A stretch of 64,000 bases of DNA from Isoetes taiwanensis (lineage: Eukaryota; Streptophyta; Lycopodiopsida; Isoetales; Isoetaceae): positions 1,322,213 to 1,386,212 of the forward strand of contig JAJEKV010000083.1 of NCBI GenBank assembly GCA_021234155.1. The letters run 5' to 3'. This document shows, piece after piece, positions 20,921 to 36,153 of this stretch (within the stretch, counting starts at the first letter, position 1; each line of letters begins with the position of its first letter). Made by a program: the position numbers and the translations under genes. A model generated the notes under the pieces. It was not told the DNA's origin. It worked only from the letters and a program-made list of their open reading frames with translations, and did not search any database.

Positions 20921-21119
20921 CGTTTAAGGTGGTTACCATTTGCGGGCAATTTTGGGAAGCTGTTTTTGGTGGAGATTAGCTCTTTGGCCATATCAGAAGG
21001 GGTATATGCATGTCGTATTGTTATACTTTCCACTTTCCGGCCGCTAGAATTCAACTTGAACTCTTTTATCCTACCTATCCAATGTGTCCGCATCGTCCCG
21101 ATCGCCTTTGTCGCTTAAC

Positions 21120-22200
21120 TCTATGCTCGCCCTCGTTGATGGCAGCATACTCACCCAATTAACCTATTGAGACAAAACCTCCCACTTCTTGACCTTGGGA
21201 GTTCTCAAATGGGGCAAGAACACGTAAATTACAGGAGACATGGATTGCGATGATGAGGAGTGAAGGCGAGAGGATGCACGAGGCGCCCGTGACAAGATGA
21301 AGTTTGGCGCCAAAATTTGACAAGGAGTTGGTGGCCCGGCGGTGAGGGCGGTCAAAGTCACCATTATTTTGGGCGGGCGACTCCTCCAAAAATACTGAGC
21401 CATTAAAATGGTTGCAATAAAAAAGCGCGGGCATCCCCTATGAAAATACGCCATGTGGATGCCAAGTAAGCCCGCTCATCCTTCTACCCCGCCAAGTAAT
21501 CTTGACTTTCGTAAAAAGGCGAAAACCTGATTGGTCCCGACGAATCTGACGTGGAAATCTTTAGCCCAAGATAAGGGCCATTTTCAGACCCCAAATCCGC
21601 CCTAATGAACAACCAATAAAACCACCCCTGCTAATCTAATCTATCCATACTCAGACATAACAGTGGCAGAAAGAATGAAAATCTTAAGAACCAAACCGTA
21701 AACCCAAAGATAAAGAGAAGTTGTCGCCAAGCCGGTACAAATATATTTGGGGTGAAGCTTTACCTGGTTCTTTGTCGAATGAACCTCTACCTGCTTCTTT
21801 GCCATACCTGCCAGATCCTGAAGCAATTTAAATAGAATTTCTTTAGATTTCAATCACATTCCATGACATTACTCTCATACAATTCAGATGAGGCAAACCC
21901 TAGCAAGCCCAGGCATAAGATGCAAGCCCAGGCACATTACCATCCCACTTTGAAAACCCTGTTGCCTGACCTGAAAAGAAGATTGGGATATTACCGAGGT
22001 GTGTTTTGAGGTTAACAAAAGAGTGCATTAAAACATGCAGAAAACGTGGCAGTAGATTCCCTGATGCCATCTTCAGTGCCAGCAACCAATGCAGAAACAA
22101 AAAGAGAAAAATGTGTAACCTCACAAGGCAACATATGCAACTTACCAGAACAGTGTAACCACTGATGAAATGAAACATGATCTGTGGTACTGTCAACTTG
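21120..22200. other. No gene recognised
   Basis: Short frames on both strands are unrelated to any family I know. Between 21440 and 21640 the sequence is AT-moderate with no repeats that I can define. Confidence 0.4.
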
Positions 22201-22250
22201 TTCACAGGTTGCAGCGCACCAAAGGCATCACAAACAAACAGAAAGTACAT

Positions 22251-22734
22251 TTACCTCCAAAGCTTCTTCAAGGACATATTTTTCTCTGTTTCTTTCTCGA
22301 TAACCTTTGCTACTGTCGTTTCAAAATCTTCTTGCATAACGTGAACACATCGTTCCCGCAATGCAAACATTCCTGCCTCTCTGCATACAGCCTGATCAAT
22401 ATAGAAATGGGATGCGTAGGTCATAGCAATCATTTCCAGAACATTGCAGGATGTAAATATTACCTTCACTCGGCACCTGGTGCTCCATTCATCTTTTCAA
22501 CTATCTTCTTTAGATAAATGCCCTGCATGAGATTCATCTTTCTTGAATGCATTTTTAGAATATCAAACTGAGACTGTCATTCAAGCCACCATGCCATTAG
22601 TACATCTTTAAATGGACTTCTGCACAAATGTAATAAATACCTCTGGATTTGAAAACTCTATTTTATATTCTATTCTCTGTAGCTGCAATAACACTTGATC
22701 TAGAATATCATATCCTATTTGTAGCCATCAAAAC
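22251..22734 (-). pseudogene. RPT6: 26S proteasome ATPase subunit RPT6, 3' exons only
   Basis: Three exons are delimited by GT-AG sites: 22734-22641, 22573-22464 and 22391-22251. They read VLMATNRIDILDQVLLQLQR/IEYKIEFSNPE, then [20 protein letters not shown] and [14 protein letters not shown], then [20 protein letters not shown] and [11 protein letters not shown] with TAA. This follows the C-terminal third of RPT6 (regulatory particle AAA+ ATPase, proteasome subunit 8) almost residue for residue, including the terminal LRKLWK-like tail. Exon 1 has one extra base after ATNRI, and exon 2 has lost one base (GAGTGAAG for GAGCTGAAG). The arginine-finger region LLRPGRIDRKIEF is changed to LLQLQRIEYKIEF, which should impair the ATPase. 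The Walker A/B exons are not seen upstream, so this looks like a 5'-truncated, decaying duplicate. Confidence 0.85.
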
Positions 22735-23100
22735 CTGCAAATGCCACATGATTTATCAAAAGCTCCAAAAGGTACCAAGTATCTCTAAGAAAATTTCACT
22801 TAAATGCCCAAAGGATAACCATACTATAACCAGTCATTTGACATTAAACTGTAGATAGAAGGTACAGCCATCAGCAACTAAATCAATTCTACAAACTTGG
22901 TGGCCACATATAATATAGTCAGCACCATGCTGTAATGTTCGAGACTTGCTCGCATCACAAGCTTGGAGACGAGTAATAAGGTCTACACACCTTAATTCTT
23001 GCTTCCTTTTATATCACAAGAATAATAATTATATATGAAATAAACAAAACAAATTATGTCACCTTGATTTTATTTGATGCCTCAAAACCATCTACTTGAC

Positions 23101-23245
23101 TCAATGAGCCCAGCAGTCACGTTGAACTCTAGAATATTAAATGCCTGAAGGGCCAAACCATGTGTGATTGCACCAATGCTTCCAATGGCCATAAGAAGAG
23201 AATCAAAATTATCTGCATATGGTTCCCAATCGTTTGTGGCGGTTG
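23101..23245 (-). pseudogene. ABCB-type ABC transporter fragment
   Basis: The minus strand reads EPYADNFDSLLMAIGS followed by IGAITHGLALQAFNIL. This matches the beginning of the first transmembrane domain of plant ABCB (P-glycoprotein/MDR) exporters, where FAD-x-x-D-x-x-LM-x-x-GS-x-GA-x-x-HG is typical. Only this one exon-sized piece is visible; the nucleotide-binding domains are absent nearby. It precedes the RPT6 exons on the same strand, so the two may have been brought together by a mobile element. Confidence 0.5.
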
Positions 23246-24771
23246 TTGCATTGTATTGTGCGCCGCACTAAAACAAATTGCTCAAATCATCTTCCTTTAG
23301 ATGAAAAGCGAATTACCAAGACTCTTCCACCTTGATGAAGCCGGTTCTAGTCTGCCATAAAACAACAAAAAAGAAAGCATGAATCAAGAACTGATCTCTT
23401 ACATCTGGGGAAACAGAGGTTTTAGGATTTGCCCTGTCTATACATTTGTACATTTATTCTAAATAAAACACTAGGATTAAGTAATCCCTCATAGTGTGAT
23501 GTTGCCCTAATTCCACCATAGCCAAATCTTATAATAATCGGTCTCCACAGAGTCATCTCCGTTAACAATCCCTTCGTCGGTGTGTAAAATCTGCAGAAAG
23601 GTTGAGAGATTAAGGGAAGAAAGAAAAGATACAAAGGGGATAAGAAAATACCGAGAGGGAGGCCTCAAGTTCCTTGCTTTAGCATGTTCTGGGGATGTCT
23701 GGATTGAGATGGCCACTCCAAATTTTGAGAAGAAGGTTCAACTGGGGAAGGCTTTGGGGGCCGGGGCAAGAATGAGGAAAATGCCCACCCGATGTGGGTT
23801 GGCCTCCAGTGCAAAATTTCCTAAAACAGGACTTTTGCTTCTCACACGCCGCTTGAAAACGCTAATAGAAAGCCTCGCTACATCGATTCGAACCCGGTCC
23901 GGTGCCATCGCCCGATTCGCGGTTTGCTTTCGGGTCGGCGAGATGTGTTCTTATTCATCAGATGGAGCTGCCAGTTACCCGGTTAGAACATGCGCCATCC
24001 AAAGTGAACCTGACCGAGAGTTTACAGGGCACAATAGGTTTAGAGCAGTCACCAACATATCTTGGGTATATTCCAAAGATATACTTTCGGGATATGCCAT
24101 AAACCCACATAAACAAGGGTTTGCCCCCTAGGGGCAACCCAAAAAAATATACCTGTGTTTTAACTTCGGCCATATTGGTTGCCGTTGCCTCCATTTTTAG
24201 CTGAAAATCCTCTGTACCAGTCTTGTTTGATCTCTGCAATCATTCATCGAGCTCCTCGATCGGCTTTGCTTTAGTCTAGAGACAAAAATGACCTAAAACT
24301 TTGTGTGTTCATGCGGTCGTCGTTTACTCTAGAAACCCTAGGGTAAAGACCTTTGCAAATATTTTTTAACAATGTTGCTAGAAAAATAACCATCACAAAA
24401 CCTTAACAAAACATTGCAGGCCATTACACCCTTATTGTAATCTTTGATGTCTATAAGACACGTCCCCCTTTGCCAAGTTAAAAATGCTCAAATTTTCTCA
24501 AAAGAATACGACAAGCTAGTTCTATTCCCCGTAAACCAAATCGATGGGTAGATCTCTTTGGTCCCCACCATTGTAATGGCCACAGATCAATTGTCATTTT
24601 AACTCCATTCACTACCTAAGGGTCCACCATACTAGACCATACATGCAACCATGGGCAACTTTCATGCCATTGTTGCAAGTCATTAACAAAATATTATTCT
24701 AACCTTTTATGCCTATAGAATAAATTATCCAGAAGTATTCTCAAAGGAATACCACGAGCCATTTCTCTGCC

Positions 24772-24855
24772 CAGTAAATTAACACCATTCAATGGGCTAG
24801 ACGCCTTGGTCACCAGTAAATTAACACCATTCAATGGGCTAGACGCCTTGGTCAC
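24772..24855. repeat. Tandem duplication of 42 bp
   Basis: The unit cagtaaattaacaccattca... ending ccttggtcac occurs twice without spacing and without differences. Confidence 0.9.
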
Positions 24856-25084
24856 CACCATTGTACTGGCTACAAATCAGTAGATGTGTTGACGCAATTC
24901 AATACCATGGGTCCACCACTTGGCAATAATCCACCTTTTTTCTATTACAAGAGTAAAAATTAGAACTAGCCCCTACTTGCAACCATGGGCAACCTACATG
25001 CCATGCCTCTTTTGTCCAAGAACAATGGACTATATAAAGGGGTGAAAGCCTATCAAGCTTTAGTAAAATGCAGCAAACTGCACT

Positions 25085-25140
25085 CTAGGGCATATTGCCT
25101 ATAATACTAAATCTAGGGCATATTGCCTATAATACTAAAT
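25085..25140. repeat. Tandem duplication of 28 bp
   Basis: The unit starting ctagggcatattgcctataa occurs twice, identical and contiguous. Confidence 0.9.
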
Positions 25141-25394
25141 CACTGTAGCAGCGAGCCACTGCTTAATGCGGGGGATGCCCTTGCATTTAATTAATTATTT
25201 ATCCAATCAGCTGGCTAATTTCCTACCAAAGGTGTGCCAATTACTATAGAGCCAACTTATTAGTTCACCAGAGTGGTGTCTGAGGCAATTGCTATTGGGC
25301 ATAAAGCACAGGCAACATATGCTATATTCAGAAGAGTCTAGGAATGTTTAGACTAGACCAAGCAACTTAAGTAGAATAGATCCAGTGTTAAATT

Positions 25395-25396
<2 letters not shown>

Positions 25397-25473
<77 letters not shown>
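25397..25473. repeat. (TA)n microsatellite
   Basis: About 38 uninterrupted TA units, followed immediately by acaagtatttgtac. The same word follows the (TG)n tract at 36151, and a close variant follows a short TA tract near 54942. Confidence 0.95.
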
Positions 25474-25475
<2 letters not shown>

Positions 25476-25559
25476 AGTATTTGTACCATGAGGGAGTGTA
25501 TAAAGTCGAATGTACGCACATTAGAAAGTATAACCCAAGTTTTGCCAACATTCTATTAA

Positions 25560-25870
25560 GACTGTCCAATATTCTAAAAACATCCCTAGATCCCTGTGCA
25601 TTTCTCGTAGATTCCCTAAAATTCTACAAAGTTTCTCTTGGATTTCCTAAGATCCTACAAAGATTCCACATTATTCTACAGGGATTCACATGAATTTGTT
25701 TAAGAATCCCTAGATTCCCTTAAGATTCCCCTATATCCCCTTAGATTCCCTAAGGTTCCTTAAGAATACCCCAGGATTCTCATAAGATTCCCCTATGTTC
25801 CCAAAGATTCTCCCAAGGTTCCTTAGATTCGCTTAGACTCTATGAAGATTCCCCTAGTGCTTGAGAGTTT
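25560..25870. repeat. Degenerate AGATTCCC-rich repeat tract
   Basis: Short words such as aagattccccta, agattccctaagg and agattcccttaag recur with a period of roughly 12-16 bases. Related tracts occur at 36690-36870 and, more weakly, near 55090-55160. No coding sequence is seen in 23300-26400. Confidence 0.7.
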
Positions 25871-26439
25871 TAGCGGGACGCTCATGGAGTCTGGCTAGAA
25901 CTTCAGAGAGAGAAGAAGGAGAGGAATAATTTTCCAAAGATTCTAGGCGCCCTTAGTTTAGAAAAAAAAAAGGTGTTGGAAGGAAAACCAAATAGGTTGC
26001 CACGTAGTTCACATGACATCAAGCTCGTCCTCATGGTTAAAGGTCGAAAGAAAACATGAAAAGAAAGCAAAATATAGCTTTGCCACGTTCCACATTAAGG
26101 TTTTTCTATAATAAAAGGCAAAAAATGTTGCCATGTAGTTACATCAAGCTCGTCCTCATGGTTAAAGTTTGAAAGAAAACTTGAAAAGAAAGCAAGATAT
26201 GGCTTGCCACGTTTCACATTAAGATTTTTATATTCTATATTAAAAGGAATTAATTACAATGCCACCTCAAAATCTATATATTAAATATAGATAAGATATG
26301 GTGGCAAATAAATGCACATGCCACCTCAACTAACACCCATGATTACAATAAATGCTTGCATGCACATGTATGCCACCTAACCACATGCATAGGAACTTCT
26401 TGTCACCTTCCTCTCTTATAGTTTGAACGATCCAGATTT

Positions 26440-27150
26440 CACCTTCCCCCATCTAACGGCCCATGTGCATGGTGCATGGCCCATGCATGTATGTGCATAT
26501 GTATGCATGTGCACATCATGCCCATCCATGCATCACATGAGGTGGAATTATAACAATCTCTATGAATATGACCCATGGGATGACAAAATCACACATCGAT
26601 CACGCTGGCTCCAAATGCGACAAAATAGTGCCAAAGCACCACTCCTTAGAAAGGTCTCGACGAGAGAAATCCAATGGCGTAGGCCCCACCTTCATCCGAC
26701 CCCTCTACTGCAAGCTACGGGCCTTCGAAGACGATTAAACAGAAGGAAGCTTCCTAGAAAGTCCATTCATAAATACTTTGCCACCTCACTACCTTTTTTA
26801 TTAATGAGGGTGCCTTTTTATTAATGAGGGTGCCACCTCACCTCCTTTAAAAGAAAAAAATCAATTTAATATTAAAAAGTTAATGGCTAGGATTTATGCT
26901 CACCTTTTAATCTAACGGTTGAGATCTGCTGCACCAACTTTTTTTTTTGGCACCTTCCTTGCACCTTCTTCACAAAAATCAAGGGCTAGGATTTATTCTC
27001 CCCTTTTGATCCAACGGTTTGGGGATGTGGTGCATGCCCCCATGCATGCCCATGCATGCCCATCATGGCCATCCATGCACCTCAATGAGGTGGCATTATC
27101 CCCAGCCTTTCATTTCGTGATTGGGCTACCGGATGAATCTCTATGAACAT
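26440..27150. repeat. CATGCATG-rich dispersed repeat, two related blocks
   Basis: The two blocks (26440-26600 and 26930-27130) both contain an 'aacggcccatg' or 'aacggtt' word. This is followed by a run of alternating catgcatg and cccatgcatg words and then ccatccatgcacctcatgaggtgg-like sequence. A third related block lies at 48750-48960. Several CATGCATG (RY) motifs result. No gene recognised. Confidence 0.6.
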
Positions 27151-27196
27151 GGGCATGGGATGACAAAACACACATCTAATACGTGTATATATATTA

Positions 27197-27350
<154 letters not shown>

Positions 27351-27352
<2 letters not shown>

Positions 27353-29550
27353 CTAAAGACTTGTTTTGCCCAAAAAGATACCTATGTTTTGTCCTATATC
27401 CTCCCCCTAGCAGAAAGTCTATGTTAATGGTAACATAATGGTACTATCTTCTTAGGTTTAATGTTGCCCTTTAACCGCAATGGACTGCCATTTTTGGCTT
27501 TATAAAATATGAAGTGTCCAATAGCCACCGACTTGGGTATGTTATTTCTATGATTAGTGCTTATATTCATGGACCTTTCCATAAAAAATAATTTTTAAAT
27601 AAATGACACGAACCATTCGTTTTGCACTCTAGGGTTTTTCTTTTTCTTTCCATCACAGCATTTCATAGCCGGACGGATCCGGGCGCCGGATCTGCTCTCT
27701 ACCCTCTCACGGCTACATTCTAGGGTGCTGATCAAACGAAGTTACCTTTTTCCAGAAGCATCCTTGCCAATCTGGGCTGGTCGGGCATGCAGAAGGAAGG
27801 TATGATATCTTCTTTTCTGTTTTGGTTCACTGTCTTCGCCTTTACACTGCAGCTTGTCCCATACTCTATGCAAATAAATAGGCCTTTTCTTTGCATTTTT
27901 CTGCTTATCTCCTCGCCAAACTACAGCTGCATGCTCCGGCTGCTCTTGTGTTTACTGCTGTGCCCCTTTGAATCCATGTTGGTGCTGTACTCTCAATGGG
28001 GAAACCAGAGGGTACGGCTAACAAGGGAGCTACTAGAGCTAAACTCCTGGATTTAATAAAGAAAGCTGGCATTGATCTTGCAGCTCAATGCAGAAAGGAA
28101 GGGGAGAGTTTCGCTCAGCCCTCTAAGCAATTTCTGGAAAAGATTGTGGATATGTATCATCTGGCTGCTCCTGCTCCCTTATCATGTATCAAAACTAATC
28201 CTAGTTCTGCTAATTCCCTTGGGGTCAAGAAGTTCTTTCCTAATGTTGGGGATGGATCCAACAAGCTGCTCCAGAACCCTGAAGTCACCAGCATTGCTGA
28301 TACTCCTGAGAATCAAGAGGACAATGACACTGGTCATGATGTAGCTGAAACCGACGAAAATTTCTCCTTCGAGCTTAATCAGGTTAATTGCATAGCTTCC
28401 TTTGGAAGCTTGCACACTGAAGTTTTAATTTCCAGAATCTTTTAAGATGTTTATGCTTTTCTGGTTTAAGTTTATGTTTGGTGAAGGGCGAAGAGCCGAG
28501 TGAAATAATTGCTTACCTGTCAGCCCTTTCCTCTTTACCATGTTTCATGCTAATGTTGGACTGGTTGGCTGCAGGTAACCTATTTCACTCCTCCAAATTT
28601 GGCTTTCAAATTTTTGGATAATGGGATGTTACGACAAGAATGATGGCTGTCTACTGCTGCAACATTCTTCTTATAATTTCTGTCTTGTTTTTAGTATATT
28701 TGCTATGGTTTTTTTTCATTCAAGAATGGTAAGCAAATCTTATTGTCTTCAATCTTTATATTAAATGTACCTTTGATTTCGGTTAAAGTTATGTTCATGC
28801 ACTTGTAATTTGGGTTGTATGGCATACTGTATCTCTGGATATTGTTTCTACAGATTTATGCAATGATCTTTTGGCATTTTTGCTGAAAACCTTGTAGATT
28901 TCTGGCTTATTTTGTGTTTTATGAAATCATTTTTCTGAGCTTTATGCCTTCTTTTCCTGAAAACTATCCCTATTCGTTATACTTTCGTTTTGCTTGTTAT
29001 TATCATAATGATGTTTCTCTAGTATCTAATTTACTTTACTCCTTGACTTTGGTCTAATTTAACTAGTCTTAGCCATTTCTGCATCATAAAGATTGGTGGA
29101 ATATGGCTTAAGTTTTGATTCCTCCAAATTCTTTTGCTGGAATATTTTTGTACATGCATTTGTGCTCTTTCTCCATGAACATACCTTGGTTACTTTTTTC
29201 TCTCCCTGCTTTTGCATGTTTGATTATGGTAGTATGCTGCTTAGACCACATGCTAGGGTCATTCCTTTAACTTTGTAGTAAACACATCTTGCTTACTACC
29301 TTGGGTGTGGTTTCTGGTACACTTTCTAGTGAATTTACTTTATATGTACCCTGCATTGCATGTCTGGTTTACATGACTTGGAAACAGAGCCTTTATCTTT
29401 CTCCCGTCTAATATTTTGGTTTGGAAAACCTTTGATTGGTAGAGGTTCCTAAGGTTCTCCTATTTATAGGAACTGATAATTCTAGGTAAACCTGAGGGTT
29501 TACTTGGATTATCTGGACATTCTGGGAATGGATCAGATTTGGATATATAT
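27351..29550. repeat. Left 2.2-kb direct repeat flanking the RT gene
   Basis: Starts TACTAAAGACTTGTTTTGCC and ends GGATCAGATTTGGATATATAT. It matches 33764-35979 in the same orientation with an offset of about 6.41 kb and only a few percent divergence. It contains the promoter-side flank, exon 1 and most of the first intron of the RT gene. The ends are not TG...CA and no short terminal inverted repeats are present, so it is not an ordinary LTR. Confidence 0.9.
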
Positions 29551-32500
29551 TCTTTGACTTCAGGACATTGGTTCTACCAATGTGGGCCTTAGGAACCTCT
29601 TTTTCTTTTTTCTTTTCTTTTCTTGTCCTTTCTTGGACTCTATATTGCTCTATTTTGCTGACTGATTCTGCTACTGTAGGAATGTGAGAATATTACCAGT
29701 GATGATGTGCTGGAGATTCCTAAGGCAGACTTTAATTCTTTACCTCTGAAGGGTGCACCTGCTTGGACTGATGATCTTGTTCAACTTGGCTATGGGAACA
29801 CGCATATATGGCCTCCCAATAATGCTGTTCAGCTTATGCTTGGCTGTATTATCAACCGAAATGTGCATAAATATATTTTTAAGAAAGAAGCTGGACTGGA
29901 GGATTATGATACTTCTATGGTCACCTTTTTAGGAATGAACAATATGTTTGAACTGGTGTCTAAAATCAACAGTGCTGGTGAGGATATGGTGCTATGCATG
30001 AAGATGATTGATGAAACTTATGAAGTTCTTCCATTTTCACATTTTGAAGCTGAAAACAAGGAGGTAAAAGATGTGCTGGTTTTTCTTAAAGGAGTTGGTG
30101 CTCTACATGTTGCTAATGGTATCAATCCTCTCTTCCCTCCAATCAAGAAAAGTAACAGGATACAGAAACCTAGAAAGAAAGTTGAGATTGAACCTATTCC
30201 TATGAAGAATTGTTTATTTGATCTCAGCAAATTATCAGATAAAGAGCAGTTGGAAGTCATTGATCCTAATCCTATAAGTGTTAATGAGGCGGAAGCACAG
30301 GAGGTCAGCAATGAGCTGGATAATTATGAGCTGAAAAAACTTACCCTGTATAACTGCTACCATTTCCCTATCTTATCTTCCAGACTTGCTGAACTGCAGG
30401 GGGTAAGATGCAACCAAAATTTTTGGGAAACACAAAACTTAGGTGTTCTTGCACCCATCAATGTTATGACTCTCAGGAAATTGTGCAGTATTGATGATGC
30501 TGAGGTCGAACAGTCCTACAAAGATGCTGAAAATTTCGTCAAAAGAATTGATCGTATTGATCTAAAGGTACATTTTACTTCACGGTTCTTTGGTAAATCA
30601 CGACGTGGGGATCGAGCATATTTGTTGGACAAAAGGGCCATATGGCCAAAAGTGATGAACGAAGAAATGATTTATATCTAAGGAAGATTTGGAGGACCTT
30701 TTGCCCCTTTCTCAAGTGTGGTTGTGAAAGACCTGCTAAAAATGATCCCAATGGATGTAAAGATCATATTACTTGGTATGATCAGGCTGTTTGGGCATTG
30801 TTTAACCATTCTGATATATTGTGGCCAAATAAATCTTGCACATACAGGTTTATGATGCTGCACCAGCTCATGAACTCTAAGGGCATGAGAGCAGGAGCTA
30901 TTGCTTTTATTGGATACCTTAAAGTCAGACAACTTATGATTGACATGACCAAAAGGTTCGCTGAAGACAAATATGCAAACTTGAAGCAAGAATTTGGTAA
31001 TACCATTACTGCTGGGATTCTTGAAAAGACAATTAAGGCAAGAAAATTTCTCATGGACTCCCTGAATAATGAAGTGATTGAAAATGACTCTGGTAGAAAG
31101 TACCCTAAGAGGAAACAGAGAATGGAGGAAGATTTTGAGGTCGTTATGCCACCAAAATTTTCCAAAAGGAGCAGCTCATATTCAAGTACTTCTGGTGCCA
31201 CGGAGACCTCTGGTCCTACTAACAGCTATACGTTCCAGGATAATTCAGTCACTAAACCAACTATGAACAATACTGAACGAGCTAAAGGCGTACTGCCTAC
31301 TACTATAAGCTTCTAGCTGAATGTGAAAATGCCAATTTTCACTCTTTGACATTTTCTAAAAGTATTGTTTCTGTCTTGATCAGCAAAATGCCCCTTGTGG
31401 CTTATCAATATAGGCTTTTTAGCCATTTTTCTAAGCATTTTCTAAGCATGTTTAAACTCTTGTTTGTAACAAACCATCATCGTCTTTTCATATGGTTGTT
31501 TGATTTATTTCTTGTTGTACAGATCAAGACCAGATCCCTTATCAAATACCCCGAGGGCAGGCTATGTATAAGCACAAGGAAGGAGAATAAAGGGAAGAAA
31601 TATGTTCACTTCTATTTCTTCTCTAAATGTATTGAAAAAATAAAATTTACTCAGGTTTTTAAAGATGTCACCAGTAGTGTACTCGGCAGTATTGGTGAAC
31701 AGATCTGGGAAAACACAATCTTCGGATGGAGATTTGCTAATAGTTTGAAGTACAGCCTGTATAAACCTAGAGAGGTTTTTGCTACCATTGAGGAAGGTAT
31801 TTGTCCTTGCTCTAACCCTGCTTTAAAGGAATTTGTTTGTGAGGATATTGGGCACATCCGTACCACAGATCTAAATATTGTGCATAGTACTGCCCTTAGA
31901 AAAATGCTGAAAATTGGGCTTAATCACATCCCGGATAAACCCTTTACTCTATCACAGTTCAAAAAAGAAATTCTCGTTACTACTGAACAGTTCTTTGATG
32001 TGCACAGGTTTGTGCTTAAGGATGTTGATAAAAGCCTGATTACTACCTGCAAGTGGCAAATTGTTAAAAAAGCATACAAGCTGGCCAAGGCTTTTGTGAA
32101 AATCAATACTGAACAGAAAAAATTCCAAATCATTGATCCCTTGGTAGTCAAAAACTTGGATTGGTTAGCCAAGAAATTATATGTGGCAGGCATTGACAAA
32201 GCCTCTAACAACCCCTCCTTTATTTGTCCCAAACACATCAGGGAGGAGGCTATTAAACGGCTCAATAGTGCAGACTTTTGCCAGATGGATGCTACACCTC
32301 TTGAAATTGGACACTTCATTAGCATGGCAATGCAAACCTTGTTGCATGGCAAGGATTTAATATCCTCTGACTTGCCTTTCTTATTTGGGATATTTAAAGC
32401 GCACAAAGGCAACTATAGATGGATCACAAGTGCGCATTGTTCTATTTTCTCAGATCTTGCCACCCTCATTGCTGCATGTCTAAATCTGTTTATGGAGCTG

Positions 32501-33646
32501 TGGCCTCTGTTATGTGAAGAAAAATTGGCCAAATTTAACTTCTTTCAGAAGAATAAAATCAGGGGATCCTGGGTCATACAGTCCATATATGATGTTACAT
32601 GCAATCTACCAGCGGAAATACATGATGTTTTTGTCGCGGATATCTCTAAATGCTACGAAAATATTCCTTTGGAAGGAAATGACGGATTATGCTATGTTAT
32701 TAAAGAGGTAATCTCTCTTATATGGAGAATGCAGAATAGAAAACATAAAAACACTAAAATCTGTTACAAGTTCTTGCAAAATGGTAAAGTGGTTGCTTGC
32801 TGGAAGAGAACTGAATTTACCAATGAAGGATGGATCTGTTTGGATCTAGACAGCTTTATTGAGATGAATATCTGGCTTCTGCAACACTGTTATGTACAAA
32901 TGGGAAACATGATCTGGAGGCAAGCTAAAGGCATCCCCATGGGATTTGCGTGTAGCCCTACTTGGTGCAATTTATATTTAGCTTGGCTGGAATTGGAATT
33001 CATTCTCAAGCTTGTTAGAGCGAAAAATTTTAAGGAAGCTGCGGCCTTTGCATACACCTTCAGGTACATGGATGATTTGCTTAGCATTAACAATGAGTAT
33101 ATCAGGGCTTTCTTGGAAATGGAACCTGCCAAAACTCCCTGTCATACCGTATACAATCTCGATATTCTAAAGATACAGGATGAGACTACATATTGGAAAA
33201 ATGGTCGAGGGCTGAAAAATAAGGGAAGAAAAGCCAATTTTCTCAGCATGACAATTGAAATTCTAGACCCATTTCATGGAATTTTCGAGACGTACCATTA
33301 TGACAAGAGAGACAAGTTAAACTTCAGCATTTCTAAATATGTGGATGCCAAAGGTTATAGACCGTATCACTGGGCAAGAAATGTTATTATCTCTCAAATA
33401 ATGCCCCACTTATATGTTCATACCAATCCTGTGGCGGCTGCCAGAGACATTCAGCTTTTAATGAAGACCTTTACCAGCAAAGGTTTTGCTGAAGCTGATA
33501 TTCGTAGAACAGTACACAAGGCACTTAAGGAAGGAACCTTTCCTGGACTTAATTTCGACATTAACACGGTCATCAAAATTCTTTGTTCCAGCAGGTACTA
33601 TTTCTACCATGTACTGCACTATTTTACATATGTTTATATTCTTTAG
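27996..33646 (+). CDS. RVT-like reverse transcriptase gene, multi-exon, catalytic motifs intact
   Basis: Exon 1 is 27996-28382 (MGKPEGTANKGATRAKLLDL..., 129 codons); an AG|GTTAAT donor and TGTAG acceptor lead to exon 2 at 29680-30567, all in phase 0. Exon 3 (30636-31289 or to the stop at 31316) contains FCPFLKCGCERPAKNDPNGC. The large frame 31346-33646, with a strong acceptor TTGTTGTACAG at 31522, carries the RT. Its parts are FKAHKGNYRWITSAH (motif 2 region), DVFVADISKCYENIP with the motif A Asp at 32639, KGIPMGFACSPTWCNLYLAW at 32927, FRYMDDLL with the Asp pair at 33071-33076, then thumb-like sequence. A GCAG|GTACTA donor at 33595 suggests a further 3' exon. No RNase H, integrase, GIY-YIG or APE domain is visible. 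The GIPMG-x-x-CSP-x-WC-x-x-Y signature fits my memory of RVT cellular RT genes; a Penelope-related element is the alternative. The intact 766-codon frame suggests recent selection or recent arrival. Confidence 0.75.
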
Positions 33647-33763
33647 TGAGTAGGGTGGGTCCTTATGTAGCATAGGGACCCACCCTATCTACATTTTGGA
33701 CTAACCTTGCTCTCCGGTAGGAGGTAGGATTTTGCTATATATACATATAAATATATATATATA

Positions 33764-36153
<2,390 letters not shown>

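Noticed and set aside
23884-23960. tRNA gene on the minus strand (GGGTTCGAATCG B-box-like word)
   Set aside because: There is no A-box, no acceptor stem and no anticodon arm at the right spacing, and the region lies in an unassigned coding-like stretch.
23580-24131. 183-codon plus-strand open frame
   Set aside because: No recognisable domain, no promoter or splice context, and the complementary strand holds equally long frames. Probably chance.
25348-25693. Open frames made of Tyr-Ile repeats
   Set aside because: They are translations of (TA)n; likewise the Cys-Val and Thr-His frames at 35910-36267 are translations of (TG)n.
31346-33646. Canonical Penelope-like element with GIY-YIG endonuclease
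   Set aside because: No GIY-YIG motif is visible N- or C-terminal to the RT, and the GIPMG-x-x-CSP-x-WC signature differs from the usual Penelope form. Penelope kinship is kept only as an alternative.
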